Positions 26,400 through 34,964 of a stretch of 64,000 nucleotides of DNA are shown here, piece after piece. This DNA comes from Methylotenera sp. L2L1 (GTDB taxonomy: Bacteria; Pseudomonadota; Gammaproteobacteria; Burkholderiales; Methylophilaceae): assembly GCF_000744605.1 (NCBI RefSeq), contig NZ_JQMG01000001.1, forward strand, positions 1,488,001 through 1,552,000. Direction: 5' to 3'. Positions within the stretch are counted from its first letter, which is position 1. Each line of letters begins with the position of its first letter. Below the pieces are notes generated by a model that worked only from the letters and a program-made list of their open reading frames with translations, did not search any database and had not been told where the DNA came from. The position numbers and the translations under genes are program-made.

Positions 26400-28340
26400 T
26401 TAACTGATGCCCATCGCTTTAAGTTTACGATACAGCGTATTGCGGCTAATGCCGAGCTGGCGCGCAACTGCGGAAACATTACCGGCCTCTGTTTGCATAG
26501 CGTGCCTAATCGCTTGGCTGGTTAAATCGTCTAAATCCAATGAGGTGGATGATGACTCAGCTGTCAGACATGGCTTAGCTTGCGGCATTTCGTCAATAAA
26601 ATCTTGAGTGAGGTGTAGCGTGCTAATTGGCGTTCCATCTGCCAGCGCCAATGCGGTTCTGAGTACATTGTGCAACTGGCGGATATTGCCCGGCCAAGAG
26701 TGTGCTTTGAATACGTCCATGACGTCGGGCGTAATTTCTATGTTGCCAGCTTGTTCAATATGCAAAATGACATCAATCAGCGCCTGCAAATCAGAGCGTT
26801 CTCGCAAGGGCGGCAGGGCTACGCTTAAGCCATTTAGGCGGTAATAAAGGTCACTACGGAACTCGCCGCTATCTACTTTTTCTTTTAGTTTTAAATTGGT
26901 AGCGCTGATTAGCGAGAAATTGACTGGAATCGATTTTGAGCTGCCTAATGGTGTAACCGTGCGTTCTTGCAGCACTCTCAGTAACCTTGCTTGCAAGGAG
27001 AGCGGCATATCGCCAATTTCATCCAAGAATAGCGTACCGCCATTCGCTTGCTCAATCTTGCCAGGGCTGCCTTTGCGCCTTGCACCGGTAAATGCACCTT
27101 CTTCATAGCCAAATAACTCTGCCTCAATTAAGCCCTCTGGCAATGCAGCACAATTCACGGCAATCCATGGGCCTTTATGCTGTGCACTTGCCTCATGAAT
27201 CGCGCATGCGAATAACTCTTTACCAACACCCGTTTCGCCTTGAATCAAAATAGGGATGTCGCGTGACAGTACTTGTTTTATTTGTTGTATAGCCCGTGAT
27301 ATTTTAGCGTCACCACTGTCTAGCAAGTCTAAATTGGCAGCACTGGTTCTTTTTACGATGGCAGGTGGTGTGGTGCTAATCTGTTGTTTTTTATGTAACA
27401 GTTCTACTTGCACATAAATACGTGCGCCATTATTTAACCTTAATGGAACGATTAATTTATCTGCACTACCGGTTTGTCTTAATAAACTGTTAAATGGGAT
27501 ATCAAATAACTGGTCAAAGTTAATTTGCGGATAAGCCCGTGAGCTATTCGCAGGGGTAGCGCCTGTATTCAGACTCAGCTGGAACTGGCCGCTACGGTTG
27601 ATGGCAACCAATTGACCACCTGCGGTGAAAATGGCAACACCTTCCCATAAGGTGCCGATAAACTCTGGACGAGCATGAAAGTGCAATACCACATCGCCTT
27701 GATGGCTCGCTAAAAACAGCCGATTCTCAATCATCTGCGCGGACATCTTAATCAACGCCAACGTATGTTGCTGCGATGTGTTGGAATCGTTAGAAACATC
27801 CAATGTAGCAATCAGTTGATTCTCCGCACCAAAAATAGGGACAGCCGAGCAGCTTAATGAGTGATGGTATGCCATAAAGTGCTCAGCACCCTGTACCGTG
27901 AGTGCTGATTGCTCAATTAGCACAGTGCCAATCGCATTGGTACCTCTATGGTTCTCATGCCAAGATGCACCGGCAGATAAAGCAATGCGTTGCTCTTCGT
28001 TCAGAAAGTGATGGCCGCCTAGGCTATGCAGAATCACGCCTTCATCGTCCGTTAATATCACCACGTTACGTGTATGTGCGATTTGCTCGTTAAGTGTCTC
28101 CATCTCAGGTTGTGCAAGCTTGAGCAGTTGCTGATTCTGCTCACGTTTTAGCGCAAGCTCTTGCGCGGTAACAACCTCTAAGCTTTGCGGTGAGTTTGTA
28201 TCAATACCATTCGCCAGACAACGCCGCCATGAGCGCTCAATCGCTTCAGCAATCGCCCCTTGTTCTACATTGCCATTGCTCAAAAACTCTTTTCTGGCCT
28301 GCAGTATGGTTGGGGTTTTATCGGTTGTGGCATTGCTCAT
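26400..28340 (-). CDS. acoR: AcoR-type sigma-54 dependent activator (GAF, AAA+, Fis-type HTH)
   Basis: This 646-residue enhancer-binding protein drives RNA polymerase with sigma-54. It has an AcoR-like N-terminal sensor with a GAF domain (about 80-210), a PAS-like part (220-290), and a AAA+ domain with Walker A GETGVGKE (368-375) and the sigma-54 contact loop GAFTGA (415-420). A Fis-type helix-turn-helix closes it (VARQLGISRNTLYRKLKAMG at the end). AcoR relatives sense small alcohols, ketones or aldehydes. It is divergent from the xoxF-like gene; two inverted repeats and a -24/-12 promoter lie between them, so it is the likely activator of that gene. The symbol marks the family only. Confidence 0.93.
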   Translation of the reverse strand: MSNATTDKTPTILQARKEFLSNGNVEQGAIAEAIERSWRRCLANGIDTNSPQSLEVVTAQELALKREQNQQLLKLAQPEMETLNEQIAHTRNVVILTDDEGVILHSLGGHHFLNEEQRIALSAGASWHENHRGTNAIGTVLIEQSALTVQGAEHFMAYHHSLSCSAVPIFGAENQLIATLDVSNDSNTSQQHTLALIKMSAQMIENRLFLASHQGDVVLHFHARPEFIGTLWEGVAIFTAGGQLVAINRSGQFQLSLNTGATPANSSRAYPQINFDQLFDIPFNSLLRQTGSADKLIVPLRLNNGARIYVQVELLHKKQQISTTPPAIVKRTSAANLDLLDSGDAKISRAIQQIKQVLSRDIPILIQGETGVGKELFACAIHEASAQHKGPWIAVNCAALPEGLIEAELFGYEEGAFTGARRKGSPGKIEQANGGTLFLDEIGDMPLSLQARLLRVLQERTVTPLGSSKSIPVNFSLISATNLKLKEKVDSGEFRSDLYYRLNGLSVALPPLRERSDLQALIDVILHIEQAGNIEITPDVMDVFKAHSWPGNIRQLHNVLRTALALADGTPISTLHLTQDFIDEMPQAKPCLTAESSSTSLDLDDLTSQAIRHAMQTEAGNVSAVARQLGISRNTLYRKLKAMGIS

Positions 28341-28365
28341 ATCGTTGGCTACTTACCTTAAGTAA

Positions 28366-28395
28366 TTGAACACCTGTCACGTGACAACTGTTCAA
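28366..28395. promoter_or_regulatory. Candidate activator site 1 (30-bp near-perfect palindrome)
   Basis: TTGAACA-CC-TGTCAC is mirrored by GTGACA-AC-TGTTCAA, with only the two inner pairs unmatched in each 15-base arm. It lies about 157-186 bp upstream of the predicted xoxF-like transcription start and 26 bp before the activator's own start codon. This is a usual place for an upstream activating sequence. Confidence 0.75.
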
Positions 28396-28414
28396 TTTTG
28401 ACACAGTGTTAAAA
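28396..28414. promoter_or_regulatory. Candidate activator site 2 (19-bp palindrome)
   Basis: TTTTGACAC-A-GTGTTAAAA is an inverted repeat with one mismatch, directly adjoining site 1. The shared TGACAC/GTGTCA-like half-sites suggest that the same protein binds both. Confidence 0.65.
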
Positions 28415-28525
28415 GTTAAATGCTTTCAGTATGGAAAGGGTGTTCATTTCCAAGGAAATTTTAGTTTGTTGATTTTAAATAATTTTTTTATATAAAATTA
28501 TTTAAATTGCGGCTTTTTATTGTGT

Positions 28526-28541
28526 TGGCATGCCCATTGCA
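28526..28541 (+). promoter_or_regulatory. Sigma-54 (-24/-12) promoter of the xoxF-like gene
   Basis: TGGCATG, four bases, TTGCA fits the sigma-54 consensus TGGCACG-N4-TTGCW with a single change. Transcription would start near 28552, leaving a leader of about 75 bases. The divergent GAFTGA-type activator supports it. Confidence 0.92.
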
Positions 28542-28626
28542 ATATTAGCACTGTTACCAATGTCGTTTCAATGCATGAAATTAGTAATACATAACTTAAA
28601 TAATTTTTATAATTTGGGGATGCAAA

Positions 28627-30513
28627 ATGAATCATCAATTTAAACGTAAATTTAGCGTTGGCTTAGCGTTAAGTGCAAGCCTGTTCGGCATGCTGAGCAC
28701 ACCAGCTTTTGCTGAAGATGAATTATCAACACTTATGAAAGATGATAATCAGTGGGCACATCCACGCAAAGATTTTAGCAATACTGGTTATAGCCGTCTT
28801 AGCCAAATCAATAAAGGCAATGTGAAAAACATGAAACTTGCCTGGTCTTTTGCAACAGGGGTTAATCGTGGTCATGAAGGCGCGCCATTGGTGATTAATG
28901 GTGTGATGTATATCCATACCGCGTTTCCTAATAACATCTACGCGCTAGACTTAAATAATAGTCAGAAAATTCTTTGGTCTTATTTTCCTAAACAAGATCC
29001 ATCAACACAAGCTTTGCTATGCTGCGATAACGTCAATCGTGGTTTAGGTTATGGCGATGGCAAGATTTTCTTGCAACAGAACGACGGGTTATTAGTGGCA
29101 TTGGATGCAAAAACTGGTAAAAAACTTTGGGACACGCAAGTTACCAATGCGAAAGAGGGTGCATCAAATACCAACGCCCCCCATGTAATTAAGGACAAAG
29201 TGATTACTGGCTGTTCTGGTGGCGAGTATGGTGTGCGTTGTTATATCTCTGCCTATAACATTAAAGACGGTGCATTGGTATGGCGTGCATACAGCACAGG
29301 TTCAGACCAAGATGTATTGATTGGTGATGATTTTAATAAAGATAATCCGCACTACAGCGCGTTATCGCTTTACCAAGATGTAAACGGCGGCAATAAAATT
29401 GGCGGTTCATTTAAAGCTTTACCTAAAGATCAATTGAAGTTCCCAGAGAAAGATCTTGGTATTAAAACTTGGCTCAAACCACAAGCCAAAAAAGATGGCT
29501 GGCAGAATGGCGGAGGCCCAACTTGGGGTTGGTACTCATACGATACTAAGTTGAACTTAATGTACTACGGTACCGGTAACCCAAGCACATGGAACCCAGA
29601 TGTGCGCCCAGGCGATAACAAATGGTCGATGACGATTTTTGCACGTGATGTTGATACCGGCGAGGCTAAATGGGGCTATCAAATGACGCCGCATGACGAG
29701 TGGGATTACGACGGTATGAATGAAATCATATTGTGGGATTCTAAAGGCAAAAAACTTGCTAGCCACTTTGACCGTAACGGTTTCGGTTACACGTTTGACC
29801 GCACCAATGGCTCATTGTTAGTTGCCAACAAAATGCATCCGTTTGTTAACTGGGCATCTAGTGTTGATCTTAAAACTGGTACGCCAGTAAAAGATCCTAA
29901 GTTTTCAACCCACCAAGATTACAACGCACTAGGGATTTGTCCTTCAGCGCTTGGCGTAAAAGATCAGCAACCTGCTGCGTTCTCACCAAAAACTGGCATG
30001 TTCTACGTACCACTTAACCATGTGTGCATGACTTATGAGCCAGTTGAGTCTAAATACGTGGCTGGTCAACCATGGGTAGGTTCAACCTTAACCATGTTCC
30101 CTGGTCCAGATGGTGTGATGGGCGGCTTTATGGCTTGGGATGGTTTAAAAGGTAAATCAGCTTGGTACAAAAAAGAGCAGTTCTCAGCTTGGGGTGGTGC
30201 ACTTGTTACCTCTACCAACCTAGTGTTCTACGGTACACTAGATCGTTGGTTTAAAGCGGTTGATGCTAACTCAGGTAAAGAGTTGTGGAAGTTCCAAGTA
30301 GGTTCTGGCGTAGTGGGTAATGCCATTACTTACGGCCATAAAGGTAAGCAGTATGTAGGTGTGCTGTCTGGTATTGGTGGCTGGGCAGGGGTTGCGATGA
30401 ACCTAGGTTTAACTAACGCTACCGATGGCTTAGGCGCTGCTGGTGGTTATAAAGATCTAGTTAAATACAATGCGGCACCTGGTGGCGGCGCAATGAACGT
30501 ATTTAGTCTTTAA
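28627..30513 (+). CDS. xoxF: Lanthanide-type PQQ-dependent alcohol (methanol) dehydrogenase, XoxF-like
   Basis: This periplasmic quinoprotein should oxidise methanol or another alcohol and pass electrons to a cytochrome c. The 628-residue precursor has a signal peptide (cut after AFA, residue 29), vicinal Cys132-Cys133, and metal/PQQ-site residues Glu200, Asn318 and the catalytic Asp360. Asp362, two residues on (DEWDYDG), is the extra ligand that marks lanthanide-dependent enzymes; calcium MxaF has alanine there. Repeated tryptophan-rich beta-propeller blades are visible. GGGGATG precedes the start. A small cytochrome c follows by 26 bp, but xoxJ is missing. The exact XoxF clade cannot be set by eye. 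Confidence 0.9.
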   Translation: MNHQFKRKFSVGLALSASLFGMLSTPAFAEDELSTLMKDDNQWAHPRKDFSNTGYSRLSQINKGNVKNMKLAWSFATGVNRGHEGAPLVINGVMYIHTAFPNNIYALDLNNSQKILWSYFPKQDPSTQALLCCDNVNRGLGYGDGKIFLQQNDGLLVALDAKTGKKLWDTQVTNAKEGASNTNAPHVIKDKVITGCSGGEYGVRCYISAYNIKDGALVWRAYSTGSDQDVLIGDDFNKDNPHYSALSLYQDVNGGNKIGGSFKALPKDQLKFPEKDLGIKTWLKPQAKKDGWQNGGGPTWGWYSYDTKLNLMYYGTGNPSTWNPDVRPGDNKWSMTIFARDVDTGEAKWGYQMTPHDEWDYDGMNEIILWDSKGKKLASHFDRNGFGYTFDRTNGSLLVANKMHPFVNWASSVDLKTGTPVKDPKFSTHQDYNALGICPSALGVKDQQPAAFSPKTGMFYVPLNHVCMTYEPVESKYVAGQPWVGSTLTMFPGPDGVMGGFMAWDGLKGKSAWYKKEQFSAWGGALVTSTNLVFYGTLDRWFKAVDANSGKELWKFQVGSGVVGNAITYGHKGKQYVGVLSGIGGWAGVAMNLGLTNATDGLGAAGGYKDLVKYNAAPGGGAMNVFSL

Positions 30514-30539
30514 CTTATTAAGTCATGAGGAAATATTAA

Positions 30540-30863
30540 ATGTATCTATTAAAGAAAACAGTTTTATTAAGTGCATTGCTCTTGAGTGTGCAAGCGGCTA
30601 ATGCTGCTGATCCGGCAGAAAGTCTTGCACAAAAGAGCGGATGTTTAATGTGTCATGGAGTTCAGAATGCGATTCTTGGTCCATCTTACAAAGACGTAGC
30701 CACTAAATATAAAGGTGATGCATCTGCTGAAGCTAAATTGGTTGCAAAAGTGAAAGCCGGTGGTGGTGGCGTTTGGGGAAAAATGGCGATGCCACCTAAC
30801 AGCCCACAAGTAAAAGATGACGATATTAAAACGATTGTGAAATGGATACTTAAACAGGCCTAG
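30540..30863 (+). CDS. Small class I cytochrome c, possible electron acceptor of the XoxF-like enzyme
   Basis: The 107-residue precursor has a signal peptide (cut about residue 22, ANA-ADP), a haem site C35-L-M-C38-H39 and a probable axial methionine at 84 (AMPPN). With a mature size of about 85 residues it resembles cytochromes c551/c552. The cytochrome cL or XoxG usually paired with methanol dehydrogenases is about twice as long. It lies 26 bp after the dehydrogenase with its own Shine-Dalgarno (GAGGAAA), so co-expression is very likely. Whether it takes electrons directly from the dehydrogenase is inferred. Confidence 0.92.
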   Translation: MYLLKKTVLLSALLLSVQAANAADPAESLAQKSGCLMCHGVQNAILGPSYKDVATKYKGDASAEAKLVAKVKAGGGGVWGKMAMPPNSPQVKDDDIKTIVKWILKQA

Positions 30864-30888
30864 CTGTTTGAGTGTTCTGTCATAAAAG

Positions 30889-30921
30889 AAAAGGGTCAAC
30901 CGTGAGGTTGGCCCTTTTTTT
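30889..30921 (+). terminator. Intrinsic terminator after the cytochrome gene
   Basis: The stem AAAGGGTCAACC / GGTTGGCCCTTT (one T-G pair) has the loop GTGA and is followed by a run of T. It closes the xoxF-cytochrome unit. Confidence 0.92.
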
Positions 30922-31076
30922 ATGTCAGAAATAATCAAGACGTTGTCTTTTCTAGATTGTGCTTAGTCGGTTTAGCTTCACCTTGGGCTTACTTGACCTT
31001 GAGTTTATTTCAACGAAGGCTTAACCTCAGATTGTGCTCAATCTCAAAGCAGACAGGGCTATCAAGCACCTGATGG

Positions 31077-32912
31077 CTATTCAACATTAGCGACTGGTTG
31101 CTCCGCCCCTACGACACGGTTTCGACCAGATTGTTTTGCCAAATATAAGGCCGCATCCGCGCGAGGTAGCACACTATCAACTGTTTCTCCATACAATCGC
31201 TCTGCAACCCCTGCACTAAAGGTAATGAGTATGCGCTCATTATTGTGCAAGAAGAAGTTTTTTGTTAAGTCGCGCTGCAAGCCTGAAACCACAGTGACGG
31301 CGTCTTTTTGATTTGAGCCTGGCAGTAAAATAACAAACTCCTCACCGCCATAGCGCGCTAGCACATCCGTGCTACGTAAAATGTTCTTAACGACCTTGGA
31401 TAAATGGGCGAGCGCTTTATCGCCAGTTGAATGTCCCATGGTGTCGTTAATTTTCTTAAAGTGGTCAACGTCTAGCATTGCTAGCGATAGTGGCGTACCA
31501 TGCCTGTCAGACCGCTCAAATTCACGAACAAGTGCCTCATCCATGCCGCGCCTATTTAATGCGCCGGTTAAAAAGTCCTCATGTGCAGCTTCACTAATAT
31601 AATCAAGTTTCAGCGTTAGTTCGTTGATTTTCTTTTCGGCTTCTTCTGCTTTTTTCTGTGACGCTAAGAGCGTAACGTGATTGGCTTTTGCCTCATTGTT
31701 CATTTCACCAATATCACCCACTAAGCTTTCTAAGATAGTGTTGAGTTCAGAGATATCCTCAATCTCGTTGATTTGAGTATGGTATTGCTGAATCTTGTTT
31801 TGGTAGCTACCTGTCGAGGTTGTAATGTCAGCCAGCCGGCTCACAAATGTGCTCACCATGCTTCTCAGTGTTTCTTTTGCTTCAATCAGGCCAGGTTTAA
31901 TCTGAGCCTGCTTGAAAATGAGATCTTTTAGGCTACTTTCTGCGTTATAGACAGTGTCAATTTTGAGCGGTTTTGAAATAATTTCTTTCACGATTACAAT
32001 TTGAGCATGTAACCATTGGTCTTCAATGGTTAAATCAGCCATGCTGGCAACTAGTAGTCGCAATATTTCAACCAAAGCTTCTTGCATCCTACGCTGAGCA
32101 TCTGTTTGCATTTCTGCTCGCAGCAGGGTGGACCGTAAAGCACCGTTTAGTTGGTTAATTTGCTCAAGCGTTTGTGCGGCTTCAGCTTCTTTAATTAACT
32201 CCTCAACACGGTTAGCGGCACTCGGTGAGTCTGTGAATTTAGGTAGGACAAGAATCCTGATCGTCCTAATCAGTATGTCGCGCCAAGCGACAGCGGTTTC
32301 TGCGTGATTGACATCACTTTTATCCGTATGATTATGTATAGGCAGTGGCGCGTCATCTTTGTTAGATGGTTGCCCATTATGGTTTGGTTTGGAAATGTCA
32401 TTGGGAGGTATTTCAATGCTCACAGCTTTGCCTTCGCCCCATGAGGTTACAAGCGTCTGAATCTTCTCCGCTAGCTGAGAAGGGTCGTTTCCAAAGGTTG
32501 AGATGATGCGATTTAAGCCGTCTTTTTTGGTTGAGGCCGTTAACCCTGTATGATTAAGTTCTAGCTGCTTGAGTAAGTAGCGTAATAGTGTGCCCCACTG
32601 AATGTCATCCTCGTTTTCACCATCGTTAGAAATCAGCGCACGAAGTTGCTTATCCAAATTAACCGCATCATGTTTGTCGATCAAGCTGGAAATTCTTTTT
32701 GCAACCGTTGCGTATTTAGCGTTATCTTTACTTTTCTCTAACAGTACCTTGTTCAAGGTATTGTCTAAAATCGCTTTGCTGTTTGATGAGGCCACGCCAG
32801 CAATTTCATCGTAAACTTGTCTGTAGTTCTCAGGTGTGGGTGGTCTTTGGCTTTTTGATAGCTGAATTAGCGTCTGGCGAGCAATTTCAAGTGAGGTTAG
32901 TTTCTGTTCCAT
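31077..32912 (-). CDS. Diguanylate cyclase with long unclassified N-terminal region
   Basis: The 611-residue protein carries a C-terminal GGDEF domain (about 435-605). Its active site is GGEEF and an RxxD inhibitory site (RSTD) sits five residues before. The first 430 residues are helical and polar without membrane segments, with a coiled-coil stretch at about 395-430 just before the cyclase (NEAKANHVTLLASQKKAEEA). I do not recognise a sensor fold; similar long N-termini occur in proteobacterial cytoplasmic GGDEF proteins. It stands alone on the minus strand. Confidence 0.9.
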   Translation of the reverse strand: MEQKLTSLEIARQTLIQLSKSQRPPTPENYRQVYDEIAGVASSNSKAILDNTLNKVLLEKSKDNAKYATVAKRISSLIDKHDAVNLDKQLRALISNDGENEDDIQWGTLLRYLLKQLELNHTGLTASTKKDGLNRIISTFGNDPSQLAEKIQTLVTSWGEGKAVSIEIPPNDISKPNHNGQPSNKDDAPLPIHNHTDKSDVNHAETAVAWRDILIRTIRILVLPKFTDSPSAANRVEELIKEAEAAQTLEQINQLNGALRSTLLRAEMQTDAQRRMQEALVEILRLLVASMADLTIEDQWLHAQIVIVKEIISKPLKIDTVYNAESSLKDLIFKQAQIKPGLIEAKETLRSMVSTFVSRLADITTSTGSYQNKIQQYHTQINEIEDISELNTILESLVGDIGEMNNEAKANHVTLLASQKKAEEAEKKINELTLKLDYISEAAHEDFLTGALNRRGMDEALVREFERSDRHGTPLSLAMLDVDHFKKINDTMGHSTGDKALAHLSKVVKNILRSTDVLARYGGEEFVILLPGSNQKDAVTVVSGLQRDLTKNFFLHNNERILITFSAGVAERLYGETVDSVLPRADAALYLAKQSGRNRVVGAEQPVANVE

Positions 32913-33065
32913 AAGATCCGTGCTGATTAATCCTTTTGGGTGATTGTTACATGTTGTTTAACTTGTAACAAGCTGTCATCTTACTATGGTGTTAATTTAA
33001 CCACAATTATTTAGCTTAACTATTATAGTTCGCCACTCAGCGCCAAGAATTAGCAAAAAATAGAC

Positions 33066-33096
33066 AAAAAAAATGACCCGATAAAGGGTCATTTTA
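33066..33096 (-). terminator. Intrinsic terminator after the cold-shock gene
   Basis: On the minus strand the stem AAAATGACCC / GGGTCATTTT has a six-base loop and is followed by a T tract, about 18 bp after the stop. Confidence 0.9.
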
Positions 33097-33113
33097 AATG
33101 GATTCTTTAAGTA

Positions 33114-33317
33114 CTAAACCTTCTGAATGTTAGAAGCTTGTTTACCTTTTGGTCCGTCAGTCACGTCGAAAGATACGCGATCGTTTTCTTTCAAACTTTT
33201 GTAGCCGCTATCGTTGATAGCTGAGAAATGTGCGAATAAATCGTCACCACCTGCGTCAGGAGTAATGAAACCAAAACCTTTAGAGTCATTAAACCATTTT
33301 ACTAAACCTGTTGCCAT
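33114..33317 (-). CDS. cspA: Cold-shock protein, CspA family
   Basis: This is a 67-residue single cold-shock domain that binds single-stranded RNA and DNA and melts RNA structure. RNP1 is KGFGFI and RNP2 is LFAHF; the N-terminal [16 protein letters not shown] is typical. GGAAT lies upstream of the ATG. It is divergent from a second infA gene 370 bp away. Whether it is cold-induced or constitutive cannot be told from the protein. Confidence 0.96.
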   Translation of the reverse strand: MATGLVKWFNDSKGFGFITPDAGGDDLFAHFSAINDSGYKSLKENDRVSFDVTDGPKGKQASNIQKV

Positions 33318-33685
33318 ATCTTATTCCATACTTTTTAAAAAAGGGAGGCACCCTGAAAGTTCGGGTTTTTAAATACTATCAATCCACGAAAGACCAAAAA
33401 ATTAAAAATTCAAACGCCTACATTGCTTTTTACGGACAATTTAGGAAGCTGTCAAGCACATTTTGAATTATATTTACAGGGTAATGCTTGATAGTTATTA
33501 AAATCAGTCACTTATTTAACTGATTAGCTTGCTAAATTAAGCTTGTAAGGCTATAGTGCGCGTGCGTTAGGTAGTGCTTGCGTAAACAATTTTTATACTC
33601 ACTATTCCCAATGTTTTACGATTGCATCAACTTTTGATTAGCTTGTTGCTTTAACACGGGTCTTACATGATTTTGGAGCAAAGCA
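33318..33685. other. Intergenic region between cspA and infA
   Basis: About 370 AT-rich bases separate two divergent translation-related genes and must hold both promoters and the cspA leader. A GGGAGGCACCC stretch near 33342 could pair in the leader, but I see no clear known RNA element. Confidence 0.5.
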
Positions 33686-33943
33686 ATGGCAAAAGAAGAG
33701 TTAATTGAAATGAGCGGTGTGGTGATGGAGATTTTACCTGATTCACGTTATCGCGTGACATTAGATAATGGCCACACCTTGGTAGCATATACCGGTGGTA
33801 AGATGAAAAAAAACCACATTCGTATTTTAGCGGGCGATAAAGTTACGCTAGAGTTGTCTCCGTATGATGTGAACAATGGACGCATCACATTTAGACATAT
33901 AGATAGTCACCATACTTATACCCCTAGAAAAAAATCGTATTAA
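33686..33943 (+). CDS. infA: Translation initiation factor IF-1, variant with C-terminal extension
   Basis: IF-1 binds the ribosomal A site during initiation. The 85-residue protein shows the S1/OB fold with [34 protein letters not shown] and [21 protein letters not shown]. It is longer than the usual 72-residue protein, adding a basic tail ([15 protein letters not shown]). Betaproteobacteria often carry such a second infA outside the ribosomal protein operon, close to a cold-shock gene, as here. TTGGAGC is the ribosome binding site. Whether the standard copy also exists lies outside the window. Confidence 0.92.
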   Translation: MAKEELIEMSGVVMEILPDSRYRVTLDNGHTLVAYTGGKMKKNHIRILAGDKVTLELSPYDVNNGRITFRHIDSHHTYTPRKKSY

Positions 33944-34072
33944 ACACTAAGGGGTATCGCGTTACCTGTATTAAAGATTGGCAGCTCTTTGTTCAGATTG
34001 CTAGAGAGGGTGTTTCGTTTTAGCGTTTTTTCAAAACTCTGCAAGTGCCTCTCACAGTGTGACGTTTTAAAA

Positions 34073-34102
34073 CAAAAAAATCAGCTATATGCTGATTTTT
34101 TT
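34073..34102. terminator. Bidirectional intrinsic terminator after infA
   Basis: AAAAAAATCAGC / GCTGATTTTTTT with a short TATAT loop lies between infA and the convergent small membrane gene. Confidence 0.85.
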
Positions 34103-34129
34103 GTTTTATGCGGATACTTTAAATTAAGA

Positions 34130-34369
34130 CTACATTTCTACAAAAAACATTGCAATCATTACCAGAGCAATCAAAGCGAAAGTGCTACCAATAAAATTAA
34201 ATAAATTAGCTACAGCCCGTCTATTGTCAATTTTGAGGGTGTGAGAGTTTTGCTCTCGATGGTCATTAAAGACAGGTTTTTGAAACTCAAGTTCCTCTGC
34301 TTTGTATTTTAAATACATTACCGTAATAAAAAACACTCCTGATATTATAAAAAACAATATTCCCCACAT
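34130..34369 (-). CDS. Small two-helix membrane protein, function unknown
   Basis: I chose the ATG at 34369, preceded by AGGGG eight bases upstream; an earlier start at 34411 overlaps that site. The 79-residue product has a hydrophobic helix at about 2-19, a charged middle with KYKAEELEF, and a second helix at about 58-78. No family is recognised. It may be a small inner-membrane protein of unknown role. It has its own terminator region shared with infA. Confidence 0.6.
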   Translation of the reverse strand: MWGILFFIISGVFFITVMYLKYKAEELEFQKPVFNDHREQNSHTLKIDNRRAVANLFNFIGSTFALIALVMIAMFFVEM

Positions 34370-34411
34370 TGAGTTAACCCCTTTTTTATTGATTGGTATT
34401 TGATTGGACAA

Positions 34412-34770
34412 TAGGTGTTGATAACAGTCAGTACAAAATTTAGTTGATTGAATTAAGTCAGTAATTTTTGTTGTATAAATTCATTCTTATTAAATAAATC
34501 CATACTGTTTGTGTGACTAGAAAATTAACTGGTGTCAGTATCTTTGCGGCAGGGTCTGGGGAGCTCTCTGTTGGCGCTTATGCGTGTTTTTCAATCATTT
34601 GATGGTATGCCTCATGCTTGTGGTATTCAGTGACGCTAAGGGCCTGAATTGCACGATTTGTTGGGTTGTTGTGTTTTTACAGGCGTTTTGTTAGCTGGTG
34701 CTTCAGTTGATTGGGGAAGTTGGAGGTAGTGTTTCTATAGGCGGGAAATGTTAGCTAGTTTTCATCAAGC
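34412..34770. other. Intergenic region without a recognised gene
   Basis: About 360 bp lie between the small membrane gene and the tRNA terminator. I see the presumed promoter of the small gene and nothing else. Confidence 0.5.
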
Positions 34771-34813
34771 TAAAAAGAAAAATCCCTTATAAGCGTTTAC
34801 TTATAAGGGATTT
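34771..34813 (-). terminator. Terminator of the tRNA transcript
   Basis: AATCCCTTATAAG pairs with CTTATAAGGGATT. On the minus strand a T-rich tail (TTTTTCTTTTT) follows, directly after the tRNA-Asp 3' end. Confidence 0.85.
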
Positions 34814-34820
34814 AAAATAT

Positions 34821-34897
34821 TGGCGGAGTGGACGGGACTCGAACCCGCGACCCCCGGCGTGACAGGCCGGTATTCTAACCAACTGAACTACCACTCC
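34821..34897 (-). tRNA. tRNA-Asp (anticodon GTC), CCA encoded
   Basis: The 77-base minus-strand sequence folds as a cloverleaf. The acceptor begins GGAGTGG and ends CCACTCCG-CCA, the D arm has AGTTCAGTTGGTT, the anticodon loop is CTGTCAC, and the T arm is GCGGGTTCGAGTCCCGT. It is probably co-transcribed with tRNA-Val 68 bp upstream. Confidence 0.97.
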
Positions 34898-34964
34898 TTG
34901 AACTTTATGTATTGATAAAATCAGCACATATTCAGTTAAAGCTCAAATTTTCGTCAGTGCAAAT

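Noticed and set aside
28627-30513. Calcium-dependent MxaF methanol dehydrogenase
   Set aside because: Asp362 two residues after the catalytic Asp360 is the lanthanide-type ligand; MxaF has alanine there, and no mxaI or mxaG follows.
33338-33380. Terminator or RNA thermometer in the cspA leader
   Set aside because: Only a very short GGG/CCC pairing can be drawn; no known leader motif is recognisable by eye.
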